A stretch of 64,000 bases of DNA from NCBI GenBank assembly GCA_021208685.1, contig JAJOJJ010000026.1, positions 21,173 to 85,172 of the forward strand, read 5' to 3'. The translations under genes were made by a program, and so were the position numbers. This document shows positions 54,187-63,727 of this stretch, in pieces. The notes beneath the pieces are model-generated. The model did no database searches. It was not told the DNA's origin and worked only from the letters and a program-made list of their open reading frames with translations. Positions within the stretch are counted from its first letter, which is position 1, and each line of letters begins with the position of its first letter. This stretch comes from Saccharospirillaceae bacterium (GTDB taxonomy: Bacteria > Pseudomonadota > Gammaproteobacteria > Pseudomonadales > Oceanobacteraceae).

Positions 54187-54708
54187 ATGCAGCCCCACCC
54201 GGAACAACAGCAAAAAGCCACCTTTTTTCAGGTAGGCACAGAAAAAATGATTGAGCTGACGCTGTCCACCTTCGGCCTTTATGCCCTGTTCTGGACCTAT
54301 GCGAACTGGCAGCAATTGCAGCGCCGCGGTGAAGCAGTCAATCCCCTGCTGCGCACCCTTCTGGCGGTGGTGTACCAATACGATCTGTATCGGCGCATTC
54401 ATCAGCGCGCACGGATTGAAAACGTCACACCGCGCTGGTCGCCATTGCGCATTTACCTGCTGTTTCTGATGTTTACGCTGGTACCACTGTGGCTGCTGGC
54501 CACCGATCATCCCTGGGGCATTCTGCTCAATCTCATGACACTGCTGCCGAATCTGCTGGCCAATCAGAGTATTAATCAGATACACGATAAGCACCTGCAC
54601 TTCTACGCACAGAATACCGAGCTGTCGGGCCAGAACTGGGCGGCGATTGTGGCCGGACTGGTCGGCTGGTTGACCCTGCTCACTCTCGCACTCACCTATA
54701 ACCCGTAA
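54187..54708 (+). CDS. DUF4234-like small membrane protein
   Basis: A 173-residue protein. A short amphipathic lead (KATFFQVGTEKMIELTLSTFGLYALFWTYANW) has the Gly-Leu-Tyr-x-Leu-x-Trp pattern of DUF4234, and helices follow at about 25-45, 95-130 and 155-172. Function is unknown. It is divergent from jetA with 142 bases between them, and 38 bases upstream of the sensor kinase gene in the same direction, so it may be co-transcribed with it. Confidence 0.72.
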   Translation: MQPHPEQQQKATFFQVGTEKMIELTLSTFGLYALFWTYANWQQLQRRGEAVNPLLRTLLAVVYQYDLYRRIHQRARIENVTPRWSPLRIYLLFLMFTLVPLWLLATDHPWGILLNLMTLLPNLLANQSINQIHDKHLHFYAQNTELSGQNWAAIVAGLVGWLTLLTLALTYNP

Positions 54709-54746
54709 TATCCCGCTTTATCATTCTTTTGTTTCAGGATTCTTCC

Positions 54747-57182
54747 ATGGCCACCGCCGGACGCACGCTTCCCCGTCACCCATCACCCGCACAGCTGCTT
54801 CTGCTGCTACTGATCTGGGTGATCATGCCGGTGGCGGCTCATACACCAGAGGCTTTGCCAGAAGGTTTACCAGAGACAACAACGTCCGCAGAGAAACAGC
54901 CGGATACGATTCTGCACCTCAACACGCCCGGTGATTTCAGCCTTGGGCTATACAGTCAGTGGCTGGAAGATCCGCAGCGCAGCCTGACGGTGGATGCCGC
55001 CATGCTGACAGACGGCTGGCAAACCAGTGAATCGGACAGCCTGAATTTTGGCTTCAGTAATTCTGCCTTCTGGTTACGCATCCCGCTCAGCACCGGCAGC
55101 CTCAATGACTGGTATCTTTGGAACCGCTATTCCCTGCTTGATCAGGTGGATATTTATCTGTGCCCCCGCCCTTACAGCAACAGCCGCGAATGCGTGCACA
55201 AACAAGCCGGAGACCTGCAACCCTTCGATATCAACCGCGACGTCTCGCACCCGAACACCATCATCCGGCTACCCACCGACAAAGGTCACGACTACCTGTT
55301 ATTACTGCGCGCCGAAACCCATGGCACCTACCAGCTGCCAGCCAGTCTGGTCGATGGCCAGACATTGCATAACGAATTATTGCTCAACAACATCATGCGC
55401 GGTGGCTACTACGCCACCATGTTGGTAATGGGCCTTTATAATCTGTTTATTTTCTTTTCAACCCGGGAGCGCAGCTACTTTTACTACTCAGCGTTTGTGC
55501 TGTCGTTCCTGCTGTTTCACATGACCTACGAAGGCTCTGCTTTCCAGTTTTTCTGGCCCGATCTGCCCGGCATCAACAACACCGCCTTCCTGTTGGCATT
55601 TTCACTGAATCAACTGATTCTGTGTTTCTTTGTACCCAATTTTCTGCGCCTGAAACAAAACAGCCCGGCAGCCTACCGGCTGTTCCGCGTTTATACCGCG
55701 ATCACCCTGATCACCCTGCTGATGATTCCGTTACTGCATTATCAGATCGTCGTGCCGATTAATAACCTTCTCAGTATGCTGATCACAGCATCTGCTCTGA
55801 TCGTCAGTATCCGCGTATGGATCAGCGGAGAGACAACGGCACGGTTTTTTACCATTGCCTGGGCGATGCTGATAGCCGGACTGATTCTGGCCAATGCCCG
55901 CAGTCTCGGCCTGATACCCACCAATACCTTTACCCTGTACGCCTACCAGATCGGCTCATTTATGGAAGTCATCCTGCTGTCACTGGCACTGGGCGAACGC
56001 ATTATGCGCCTGCAAAAAGAGCAACTGGAATCACGCAAAGCCATGCTGAAAAGCCAGGAAGATGCCATTCAGTATCTGCGTGATTATGAAGACCTGTATC
56101 AGAACTCACTGACCGGCAAATTTCAGCTGGACGAAGACGGTTTCTTCCTCAAAACCAACCCGGCCTGGCGCAACATGCTGGGATACAGCGAACAGACCCA
56201 CTTCAACGAAGACAACCCCAGCTTTGACAGCCTGATAGCCGAAGCAGCAAAACGCCGCACCCTGTGGCGAAAACTGCGCGACAGCGGACGCATACAGGCA
56301 TTTGTCGTCACAATTATCCAGCCACTGAGCGGCGAACGGCTGATGGTATCGCTCACCATCCGCAAACGCGTGCCGGGCGAACGTGCGGCCTGGATAGGTT
56401 CCGGACAAAACATCACCGAGCAATATCAGCAAGAACAGGCGCTGATGCAGTTACAAAAAGAAAAGACCCTGGCGCTGCGCCAGCTGGTCATGGGCATTGC
56501 CCACGAAATGAACACCCCGCTGGGCAATATCCGTCTGGCCGAAAGCTTCTTAACCGAACATCAGGATGACTGGAGCAGCCACGAAGCCCAACAGCAACTG
56601 CAACAGGGTCTGGTGCATATTCACGACGGTATTGAGCGCCTTAACAGTCTCAACCAGCTGATGAAAAATGCGGTTGTGCTGGAAAACCAATACGCCAGCG
56701 AAACCATTGAGCTGAGGCCGTGGCTGGAGCACTGGCGCAACAGCAACAGCCAGCAACATCCACAGGTAAAATTGCGCACCGGCATTCACAGCTACCTGAC
56801 CGAATGGCAAACCTACCCGGAAGCTCTTGCAATTATTCTCAACCAACTGGTTGATAATTCCTGTGTGCATAATGCGGAACAGGAAGCCGAAGGCAAATTG
56901 CAGATCAGCGTTGATTTACGCGAACGTGGCGAACAGCTGGAACTGCATTATCAGGATAATGGTAAAGGCATAAGCGCCGAGCAGCGTGAAGCCATCTTTA
57001 TGCCGTTCTATACCACCCAGCGCTCTTCAGCGCGCAGCAAAGGTCTGGGTCTGTATCAGACCTATAACCTGATAACCGAATTACTGCACGCCCACATCGA
57101 CTGGCCGGACGGCGCGGAAGGATTTTATCTGGTGGTGCGATTTGCCCTTCCGCAGGAAGCGGACGAAACGGCCCAAAGCTGA
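54747..57182 (+). CDS. 7TMR-DISM sensor histidine kinase with PAS domain
   Basis: An 811-residue membrane kinase with signal peptide, a periplasmic 7TMR-DISM extracellular domain (about 60-200, WLRIPLSTGSLNDWYLWNRYSLLDQVDIYL), seven membrane helices (about 215-420) and a PAS domain (about 450-560). The kinase core has the phosphoacceptor His586 (GIAHEMNTPLGNI), the N-box ILNQLVDNSCVHN and the G-boxes DNGKGI and KGLGLY. No receiver domain or response regulator is adjacent. The extracellular domain probably binds a carbohydrate-like ligand. ATG 54747 is preferred over a TTG 18 bases upstream. Confidence 0.9.
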   Translation: MATAGRTLPRHPSPAQLLLLLLIWVIMPVAAHTPEALPEGLPETTTSAEKQPDTILHLNTPGDFSLGLYSQWLEDPQRSLTVDAAMLTDGWQTSESDSLNFGFSNSAFWLRIPLSTGSLNDWYLWNRYSLLDQVDIYLCPRPYSNSRECVHKQAGDLQPFDINRDVSHPNTIIRLPTDKGHDYLLLLRAETHGTYQLPASLVDGQTLHNELLLNNIMRGGYYATMLVMGLYNLFIFFSTRERSYFYYSAFVLSFLLFHMTYEGSAFQFFWPDLPGINNTAFLLAFSLNQLILCFFVPNFLRLKQNSPAAYRLFRVYTAITLITLLMIPLLHYQIVVPINNLLSMLITASALIVSIRVWISGETTARFFTIAWAMLIAGLILANARSLGLIPTNTFTLYAYQIGSFMEVILLSLALGERIMRLQKEQLESRKAMLKSQEDAIQYLRDYEDLYQNSLTGKFQLDEDGFFLKTNPAWRNMLGYSEQTHFNEDNPSFDSLIAEAAKRRTLWRKLRDSGRIQAFVVTIIQPLSGERLMVSLTIRKRVPGERAAWIGSGQNITEQYQQEQALMQLQKEKTLALRQLVMGIAHEMNTPLGNIRLAESFLTEHQDDWSSHEAQQQLQQGLVHIHDGIERLNSLNQLMKNAVVLENQYASETIELRPWLEHWRNSNSQQHPQVKLRTGIHSYLTEWQTYPEALAIILNQLVDNSCVHNAEQEAEGKLQISVDLRERGEQLELHYQDNGKGISAEQREAIFMPFYTTQRSSARSKGLGLYQTYNLITELLHAHIDWPDGAEGFYLVVRFALPQEADETAQS

Positions 57183-57270
57183 AATCGGCCCAAAAGGACA
57201 CCAACGTATTAACCCGTTGACATGTTAGTCAGTTGCCAGGCAGACACTTACTGAGAAACATAATTGTTTG

Positions 57271-57308
57271 AAAATGAGCGCCTCTTTATAATCCGCGCTC
57301 ATTTTTTT
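57271..57308 (+). terminator. Strong intrinsic terminator
   Basis: AAAATGAGCGC (57271-57281) pairs with GCGCTCATTTT (57295-57305) and runs into seven T residues in total. It ends the kinase transcript 18 bases before the lipoprotein start. Confidence 0.88.
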
Positions 57309-57325
57309 ACAGGGTTATTGAATCA

Positions 57326-57853
57326 ATGAAAAAACATCTTACGTTTACCGTCGTATCCGCATTTCTGTTAAGCGCCTGCGGAGGCGGCAGCAGCGGCAGT
57401 GGCAGCAATGACATTCCCGCACTCAAAACCGATGTTAACGTCGCATCGGCCAGTCAGGGAGCCAGCGCCAGCAGCAATCACAACAGCACGGATGCCAAAA
57501 ACCTGATTGATGGAAACAGCAACACCAGCTGGACCAGCGAATCAGAAAAGGCCATCACTGTTGATTTTGGCCGGATTGAAACCATCAAAGAAATCACCCT
57601 GACCCGTCAGGCGGCAAGAGCCACCTATGGCAGCAACCCGGACATTCTGGTTGAGTTGTCCACCAATGGCAGCAGCTACAGTGCCTCTAATATCAGCAAG
57701 GTTTTCGGTGGTATTGCCTGCACCAGCCAGACCATGAACGACACGTCCATGAACTGTAAAATGACAGGGCATGAAACCCGTTATATCCGGATTACTTCGC
57801 AAAATGGCAAAGCTTATGATTTTATTGAGCTGGAAGTTATTGCTAATAAATAA
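57326..57853 (+). CDS. Lipoprotein with F5/8 type C (discoidin-like) domain
   Basis: A 175-residue lipoprotein (lipobox LSAC followed by GGGSSGSGS). Residues about 45-172 form an F5/8C-type beta sandwich: ASSNHNSTDAKNLIDGNSNTSWTS, then ITVDFGRIETIKEITL and the closing TRYIRITSQNGKAYDFIELEV. Two Cys residues (CTSQ and NCKM) may form a disulfide. The fold usually binds carbohydrate. The kinase upstream has a likely sugar-binding sensor, which hints at a shared theme, but a strong terminator separates the two. Confidence 0.82.
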   Translation: MKKHLTFTVVSAFLLSACGGGSSGSGSNDIPALKTDVNVASASQGASASSNHNSTDAKNLIDGNSNTSWTSESEKAITVDFGRIETIKEITLTRQAARATYGSNPDILVELSTNGSSYSASNISKVFGGIACTSQTMNDTSMNCKMTGHETRYIRITSQNGKAYDFIELEVIANK

Positions 57854-57892
57854 CCGTAAACAGTAATACGCACTGATCCGGTACAATGCTGT

Positions 57893-58189
57893 TCATATCA
57901 ATCCGTCACGGTTTGCCTGTGAACAGCATAACAACTCGGTATCAAATGTCGCCATAACAGCGGAGAGTGTACTCCGGTAGTTGTCTGATTTACTTGTTAT
58001 CACATAGCGGTTAGTCGAATTACAATCCAGGCGGTCCGCTCTTGTATAATCCAGTTGGATAAAAAGATATTCCACCCCTCCACGAGCATAAGGAATGCAC
58101 CCCTTAATTTTACCCGTATCAATGGAATATGCACCAACCAGCGGTGACATCAAAAAAAGCAAACTAAGATAATTTTTTTCATAAAACAT
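57893..58189 (-). CDS. Small secreted Cys-containing protein, related to its upstream neighbour
   Basis: A 98-residue protein with a signal peptide (cleavage near VGAYS). The mature part shares a pattern with the product at 58206-58442: Cys, then a short turn, an aromatic pair, and YR-x-x-LSAVMA / YR-x-x-SMVMA, then a beta strand and a late Cys. Tandem small secreted proteins of this pattern are known beside toxin and effector genes, but I cannot name the family or function. The region is AT-rich compared with the rest of the window. Confidence 0.55.
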   Translation of the reverse strand: MFYEKNYLSLLFLMSPLVGAYSIDTGKIKGCIPYARGGVEYLFIQLDYTRADRLDCNSTNRYVITSKSDNYRSTLSAVMATFDTELLCCSQANRDGLI

Positions 58190-58205
58190 CCTTATTGATT
58201 AAATA

Positions 58206-58442
58206 TTAAAAGACATGAATGGCCTGGATCGATACTATTCGGCAGGTTTTGCCATCACTATTTGTATAGACATCCACGCTTTTTCCTGAAAGCGATATAG
58301 CCATTACCATCGAGAACATCCGATAACGCTCTTCTGGCGTTCCTTGAAAATAAAGCCAATAATACTGACCACCATCACACTTATCCGGAGCAACTAACCC
58401 ATCAAGTCGGTAGAAAATATTAATACCTATCCAACATATCAA
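58206..58442 (-). CDS. Small Cys-containing protein, possibly missing its signal peptide
   Basis: A 78-residue product with the core KCDGGQYYWLYFQGTPEERYRMFSMVMAISLSGKSVDVYTNSDGKTCRI. It is related to its downstream neighbour. No ATG is available at the 5' end (the frame opens with TTG at 58442, inside the preceding gene) and there is no signal peptide, so it may be a remnant of a longer secreted protein. It overlaps the upstream gene by about 23 bases. Confidence 0.45.
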   Translation of the reverse strand: MICWIGINIFYRLDGLVAPDKCDGGQYYWLYFQGTPEERYRMFSMVMAISLSGKSVDVYTNSDGKTCRIVSIQAIHVF

Positions 58443-58833
58443 GATATTTTGTAGGCTTATCCCCTACTACTGCACTAGATGCACCAGACTCTATGAGTTC
58501 AATAAACAAACTCCTTGCCTTTATGTAATTTCCTTCAGAAAGCGCTTTTACCGCCTCAGAATACTTACACTTGACCAAGTCGCTTAATATTTCTTTCGTT
58601 CTAAAAAACTCATCCTTTAGCGATATATTATGCTCATCGCGATTTATCAAATAGTTGTAATAGCCCGGCCACCAAGGTGATTCCTCAAACCTTTCAACAT
58701 AGTTTTTTCTTTCACCTATACCCATAGATAGAAAATAACGTTCAAATTCTCCTAAATCTTCCGACAGTACAACACGTACAGACGATGATAATCTATTGCC
58801 TTTGGGGCAAAGAATCCATGGAGGATACTTCAT
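58420..58833 (-). CDS. Unknown protein overlapping the ADP-ribosyltransferase fragment (candidate immunity protein)
   Basis: A 137-residue soluble protein starting MKYPPWILCPKG. The start codon overlaps the stop of the ADP-ribosyltransferase fragment as TGATG, the tight coupling typical of toxin and immunity pairs. The C-terminal half is helical (SDLVKCKYSEAVKALSEGNYIKARSLFIELIES), resembling one TPR-like hairpin. I do not recognise the family. The immunity role is inferred only from the overlap with a toxin gene. AT content is high. Confidence 0.55.
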   Translation of the reverse strand: MKYPPWILCPKGNRLSSSVRVVLSEDLGEFERYFLSMGIGERKNYVERFEESPWWPGYYNYLINRDEHNISLKDEFFRTKEILSDLVKCKYSEAVKALSEGNYIKARSLFIELIESGASSAVVGDKPTKYLDMLDRY

Positions 58834-59321
58834 CACAGAGCTGGTCCGGTATATGGTACTTCTGAGACAATCCAAGAGCCCGGTATGTATAAAGGCACCA
58901 GCCATTCGTTCTCTTGAACAAGTCTCTTGGGAGACCAAGGATTCTGAATATCCATTCCATTAGGGGTATAGTTATTCAGGTTTTTAATAGCTCGACCAGC
59001 GGGTACATTCAATGTATATACAGAGGTATTTTCCCCTATCCCTTTTCCTAACGCAGCAAACGCTTCCGCTACCAACATATTGTCTGATGTCGATACAAAC
59101 AAGCTATTTTCAGAATCCATCGAGTGGTAAAACATATTTATAGTCAAATCCTCAGAATTTATCAAAGAGCTTAATCCTTCACTAGGCGTATAATTGCCGT
59201 TAAGTATACCTTTAGCAACAAAACCGGATTGTCCGGAGAGGTCTCCTCGATACAACGTCATATTAGATACACTCCCCCCCTCTACAGAAGCTACAACATT
59301 CTTTATGTCTTGTGAACTTAA
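58833..59321 (-). pseudogene. ADP-ribosyltransferase toxin domain, N-terminal part cut off at the IS end
   Basis: The frame runs from the IS boundary (59321) to the stop at 58833. From its first Met (59261), 142 residues carry the three parts of an R-S-E ADP-ribosyltransferase of the cholera/pertussis-toxin kind: Arg5 in TLYRGD, Ser-Thr-Ser at 57-59 (LFVSTSDN) and Glu117-x-Glu119 (VQENEWLVPL). Twenty more in-frame residues precede the Met, then a TAG inside the IS end. The original N-terminus (secretion or toxin-delivery part) is missing. GGAG about 10 bases upstream of 59261 could allow expression of the bare catalytic domain. Such enzymes transfer ADP-ribose from NAD to a target protein. 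Confidence 0.7.
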
Positions 59322-59338
59322 TGGGTTCTACCCCGTTT

Positions 59339-60145
59339 TCACGGACGGTTTAATAAAGCACTAAATCTCTGATCTTGTGCTGCCAGTCTACGTCTCATTC
59401 TCGGGTTATGGAACCGTTCGATGTAGTCAAAAATATCCGATCTTGCTTCATCCTGCGTGCGGTAATTTTTGGGGTTGATCCGTTCTCGTTTCATCACACC
59501 AAAAAATCCTTCACAGGCCGCATTGTCTGCACAATGGCCAAACGCACTCATACTGCTTATCAGGTCATGCTGCTTCAGCAATCGTTGATAGTCGCCACTG
59601 GTAAACTGTGAACCGCGATCTGAATGCAGGATTGATGAACCGGTGCCCTGTTTTTGCCAAACCGCCATATCGACTGTACGCATCACCATTTGCCGATCCT
59701 GCCGGTGATGCATCGACCAGCCGATAACCAATTTGCTGTACAGGTCCAGCACCACGCATAGATACAACTTGCCTTGCTGAGTTTTGACTTCCGTAATGTC
59801 GGTAACCCATTTGCTGTCAGGCTCCTGTGCCGTGAAGTCCCGTTTCAGGTGATTCCGTACGCCACCGGGGCGCACGGATGAGCGTTTTGATCCACGACTT
59901 TTCTTTCGCGGCCAGCCTTGTAATCCATTCTTAACCATCAGCCCGGCAACACGATTCAGGCTCAGCTTTTCACCTTCTGCCTGCAGATCTTCGTGCATGC
60001 GGTGAGCACCGATCACGCCACCGCTGTCGCTGTGAATCTCCTTCATCCGGACAGCGATGCGGGCATTCTCGATCTGCCGCTTGCTGGGTATACGTGATTC
60101 CCAGGCATAATAACCACTGGCTGATACCTTCAGGCATCGGCACAT
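59339..60145 (-). CDS. IS3-family transposase OrfB (integrase domain)
   Basis: A 268-residue frame with an HTH_21 region ([28 protein letters not shown]) and the rve catalytic core. The first Asp is in [17 protein letters not shown], the second Asp in [14 protein letters not shown], and the Glu in [14 protein letters not shown]. It is normally made as an OrfAB fusion: the frame is open upstream to overlap orfA, and a T6G slip site lies at 60232-60238 (AAAAAA on the plus strand), fitting -1 frameshifting. Confidence 0.9.
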   Translation of the reverse strand: MCRCLKVSASGYYAWESRIPSKRQIENARIAVRMKEIHSDSGGVIGAHRMHEDLQAEGEKLSLNRVAGLMVKNGLQGWPRKKSRGSKRSSVRPGGVRNHLKRDFTAQEPDSKWVTDITEVKTQQGKLYLCVVLDLYSKLVIGWSMHHRQDRQMVMRTVDMAVWQKQGTGSSILHSDRGSQFTSGDYQRLLKQHDLISSMSAFGHCADNAACEGFFGVMKRERINPKNYRTQDEARSDIFDYIERFHNPRMRRRLAAQDQRFSALLNRP

Positions 60146-60198
60146 TAGGCGTATAGGATAAGACTCGCGACAGCGTTGAATAGCCTGATATTTCAGGT

Positions 60199-60480
60199 CT
60201 AGCCCTTGGCGAAGTACGCTGCCGCTTCCCGCAAAAAATCGCGCTCCTTGGTGACTCGTGCGAGTTCACGTTTAAGACGCGCGACTTCTTCATCCCGTGG
60301 ATTGCCACTCCCCTGAAAGGCTTTGTCGCTGATAGCTTCTGCTTCGCGTTTCCAGCGGCTCAGGAGGTTGGGGGCTACACCGATTTCGAGTGCAATCTGG
60401 CTGCAACTTATCCCCGGCTGTAGGGTCAGTTTGACAGCTTCTCTTTTGAACTCTGGACTGAATTTTCTTCGTTTGGTCAT
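60199..60480 (-). CDS. IS3-family transposase OrfA
   Basis: A 93-residue HTH protein from [20 protein letters not shown] through [24 protein letters not shown], with a C-terminal leucine-zipper-like region ([27 protein letters not shown]). It binds the IS ends and is the N-terminal part of the OrfAB transposase made by frameshifting. The start at 60480 is preferred over 60486. Confidence 0.9.
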   Translation of the reverse strand: MTKRRKFSPEFKREAVKLTLQPGISCSQIALEIGVAPNLLSRWKREAEAISDKAFQGSGNPRDEEVARLKRELARVTKERDFLREAAAYFAKG

Positions 60481-60544
60481 GAACACTCCTTACAGGCACA
60501 TTATGCCTCTTTTAGATGTGTCCGTGAAAACGGGGTAGAACCCA

Positions 60545-60885
60545 ACATCAGCTGCGCAACGCCTCCGAAAAACTGGACCGTCAACGACCGCCCGGACTAA
60601 AGCGCTGCAAAAAAGCGCTTTATTAATAAGAAAACGCCACCTACGCATAAATCAGGCACGACCTGAATTTTTTCATTTCTGACATTCATCAAAAACACTA
60701 AAACTCTCTCGATTTATTCAACCGAGGATCTTTAGTAATTTCATTATTTTAATTTGCCGCCATACAGTTCAGATTTTCTCCTATTGGCCCTAAGATGGAG
60801 CTGCTAAAATGGACATTCTATCAGTTCAGCTATCAATTCAATCGCACTCAAAAATGAGCATCCTATTTACCCTACAACCTAAAAA
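60545..60885. other. AT-rich gap with no gene
   Basis: Beyond the IS right end there is a hairpin, AAAGCGC / GCGCTTT (about 60598-60620), then about 260 bases of AT-rich sequence without a supported frame. The bases next to the IS do not extend the ADP-ribosyltransferase gene. A 64-codon plus-strand frame overlapping the following gene looks like chance. Confidence 0.5.
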
Positions 60886-61200
60886 TCAACAAAAAATCGA
60901 CAACACAAGAGGAAAGACAAAATTAAGGCATACCGATGCCATAAAAATAAAAAGTGATAAGAAAATCACCGTTAAAATCTTCGACCCTCTAATTTTCTTA
61001 TAACCACGGTCAATTTTATTAGCAACAAGCGAAAACACAACCCAAAAAACTGACATAAGAATACCACCCATCGGCAGCGGATCTTCACCTTCAGAAAAAC
61101 AAACACCTCCAACCTGATATGCAGAAACTACGCTTAACATAAGCATACCCGCCCCAAGAATATAGAAAAAAACAGGATTAATAAAATCTCTAAAAAACAT
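60886..61200 (-). CDS. Small membrane protein of unknown function
   Basis: A 104-residue protein with three predicted helices (about 10-29, 46-63 and 74-101) and a short loop with GEDPLPMGG. No family is recognised. Its ATG directly follows the upstream stop (TAGATG). Small multi-helix proteins placed right after toxin C-termini are often immunity proteins, but no toxin domain is recognisable upstream, so this remains a guess. The base composition is AT-rich. Confidence 0.5.
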   Translation of the reverse strand: MFFRDFINPVFFYILGAGMLMLSVVSAYQVGGVCFSEGEDPLPMGGILMSVFWVVFSLVANKIDRGYKKIRGSKILTVIFLSLFIFMASVCLNFVFPLVLSIFC

Positions 61201-61431
61201 CTAAAACCCTCCAGTACGAGGCACCCCATCTATTTCAAGAGGAATTCCATTTGGATAATCACCTGGCTCCCACGCTCTGCGTGGTAGCCCTTGCTGGCAC
61301 AGTTGCATTCCCACCCAGAGCGTAGGAACGAGGAATTTTTTAACATTTTTAAACGTTTCCATACAAAAGCTGTTCTGACATTCAGCACCCACAGAAAAGC
61401 CATCCCGGTTAACATTCCACTGATATAACAA
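61201..61431 (-). pseudogene. Probable gene remnant carrying a palindromic repeat
   Basis: A 76-codon frame. Codons about 34-57 are the translation of a palindromic intergenic-type repeat (61256-61332), and the C-terminal GDYPNGIPLEIDGVPRTGGF reads like the end of a once longer protein. It ends directly at the start of the membrane protein gene. The frame is therefore likely a degraded gene into which the repeat inserted. Confidence 0.35.
61256..61332. repeat. REP-like palindromic element
   Basis: CCCACGCTCTGCGTGG is an imperfect palindrome, and 30 bases on a degenerate inverted relative (CCCACCCAGAGCGTAGG) follows with GGAACGAG. Paired palindromes with the CCCACGCTCTGCGTGGG core are a common dispersed repeat in proteobacteria. 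Copy number elsewhere in this genome cannot be seen. Confidence 0.6.
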
Positions 61432-61457
61432 AAACGCCGCATTAAGCGGCGTTTTTT
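61431..61457. terminator. Bidirectional terminator after fadH
   Basis: AAAACGCCGC / GCGGCGTTTT is a perfect 10-bp stem with the loop ATTAA, flanked by an A-run and a T-run. On the minus strand it ends fadH (24 bases after the stop) with about five T residues; on the plus strand six T residues follow. Confidence 0.85.
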
Positions 61458-61480
61458 ATTTACTGAAAACCCATCCGATA

Positions 61481-63559
<2,079 letters not shown>

Positions 63560-63659
63560 TTATTATCATCGGCTGCCGGACAAGCCGGCATCCTGTACTG
63601 CTTTATGGCGAACCAGTTTACCCGGCTTTGCGGGCAGGTAAATGACCAAACATAGCATA

Positions 63660-63673
63660 TGAATGATCATTCT
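63660..63673. promoter_or_regulatory. Palindrome in the fadH promoter region
   Basis: GAATGATCATTC is a perfect 12-bp palindrome (within 63660-63673) about 140 bases upstream of the fadH start. TGAATGA-type half sites are used by TetR-family fatty-acid regulators in other bacteria. A role here is inferred from position only. Confidence 0.35.
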
Positions 63674-63727
63674 TAACATCAGCTTCTGAAAGCAGACTCC
63701 CTAAGCCCCACTACTGTCCCACAGTTT

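Larger units (their letters stand above)
59322..60544 (-). mobile_element. IS3-family insertion sequence (complete, about 1.22 kb)
   Basis: Terminal inverted repeats of 24 bases match exactly: 59322-59345 begins TGGGTTCTACCCCG, and its complement ends at 60544. Between them are the two overlapping transposase frames typical of IS3. The flanks do not show the expected 3-4 bp target duplication (left ...CTTAA, right ACATC...). The two sides were therefore probably not contiguous before insertion, or one side was later rearranged. The left end cuts the ADP-ribosyltransferase gene. Confidence 0.88.

Noticed and set aside
57893..59321. A complete AB5 toxin operon
   Set aside because: The enzyme domain is truncated, and the resemblance of the small proteins to B subunits is only a loose pattern; not enough to name a holotoxin.
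60809..61003. A 64-codon plus-strand frame after the IS
   Set aside because: Lys-rich translation of AT-rich DNA overlapping the minus-strand membrane protein gene; no ribosome-binding site.
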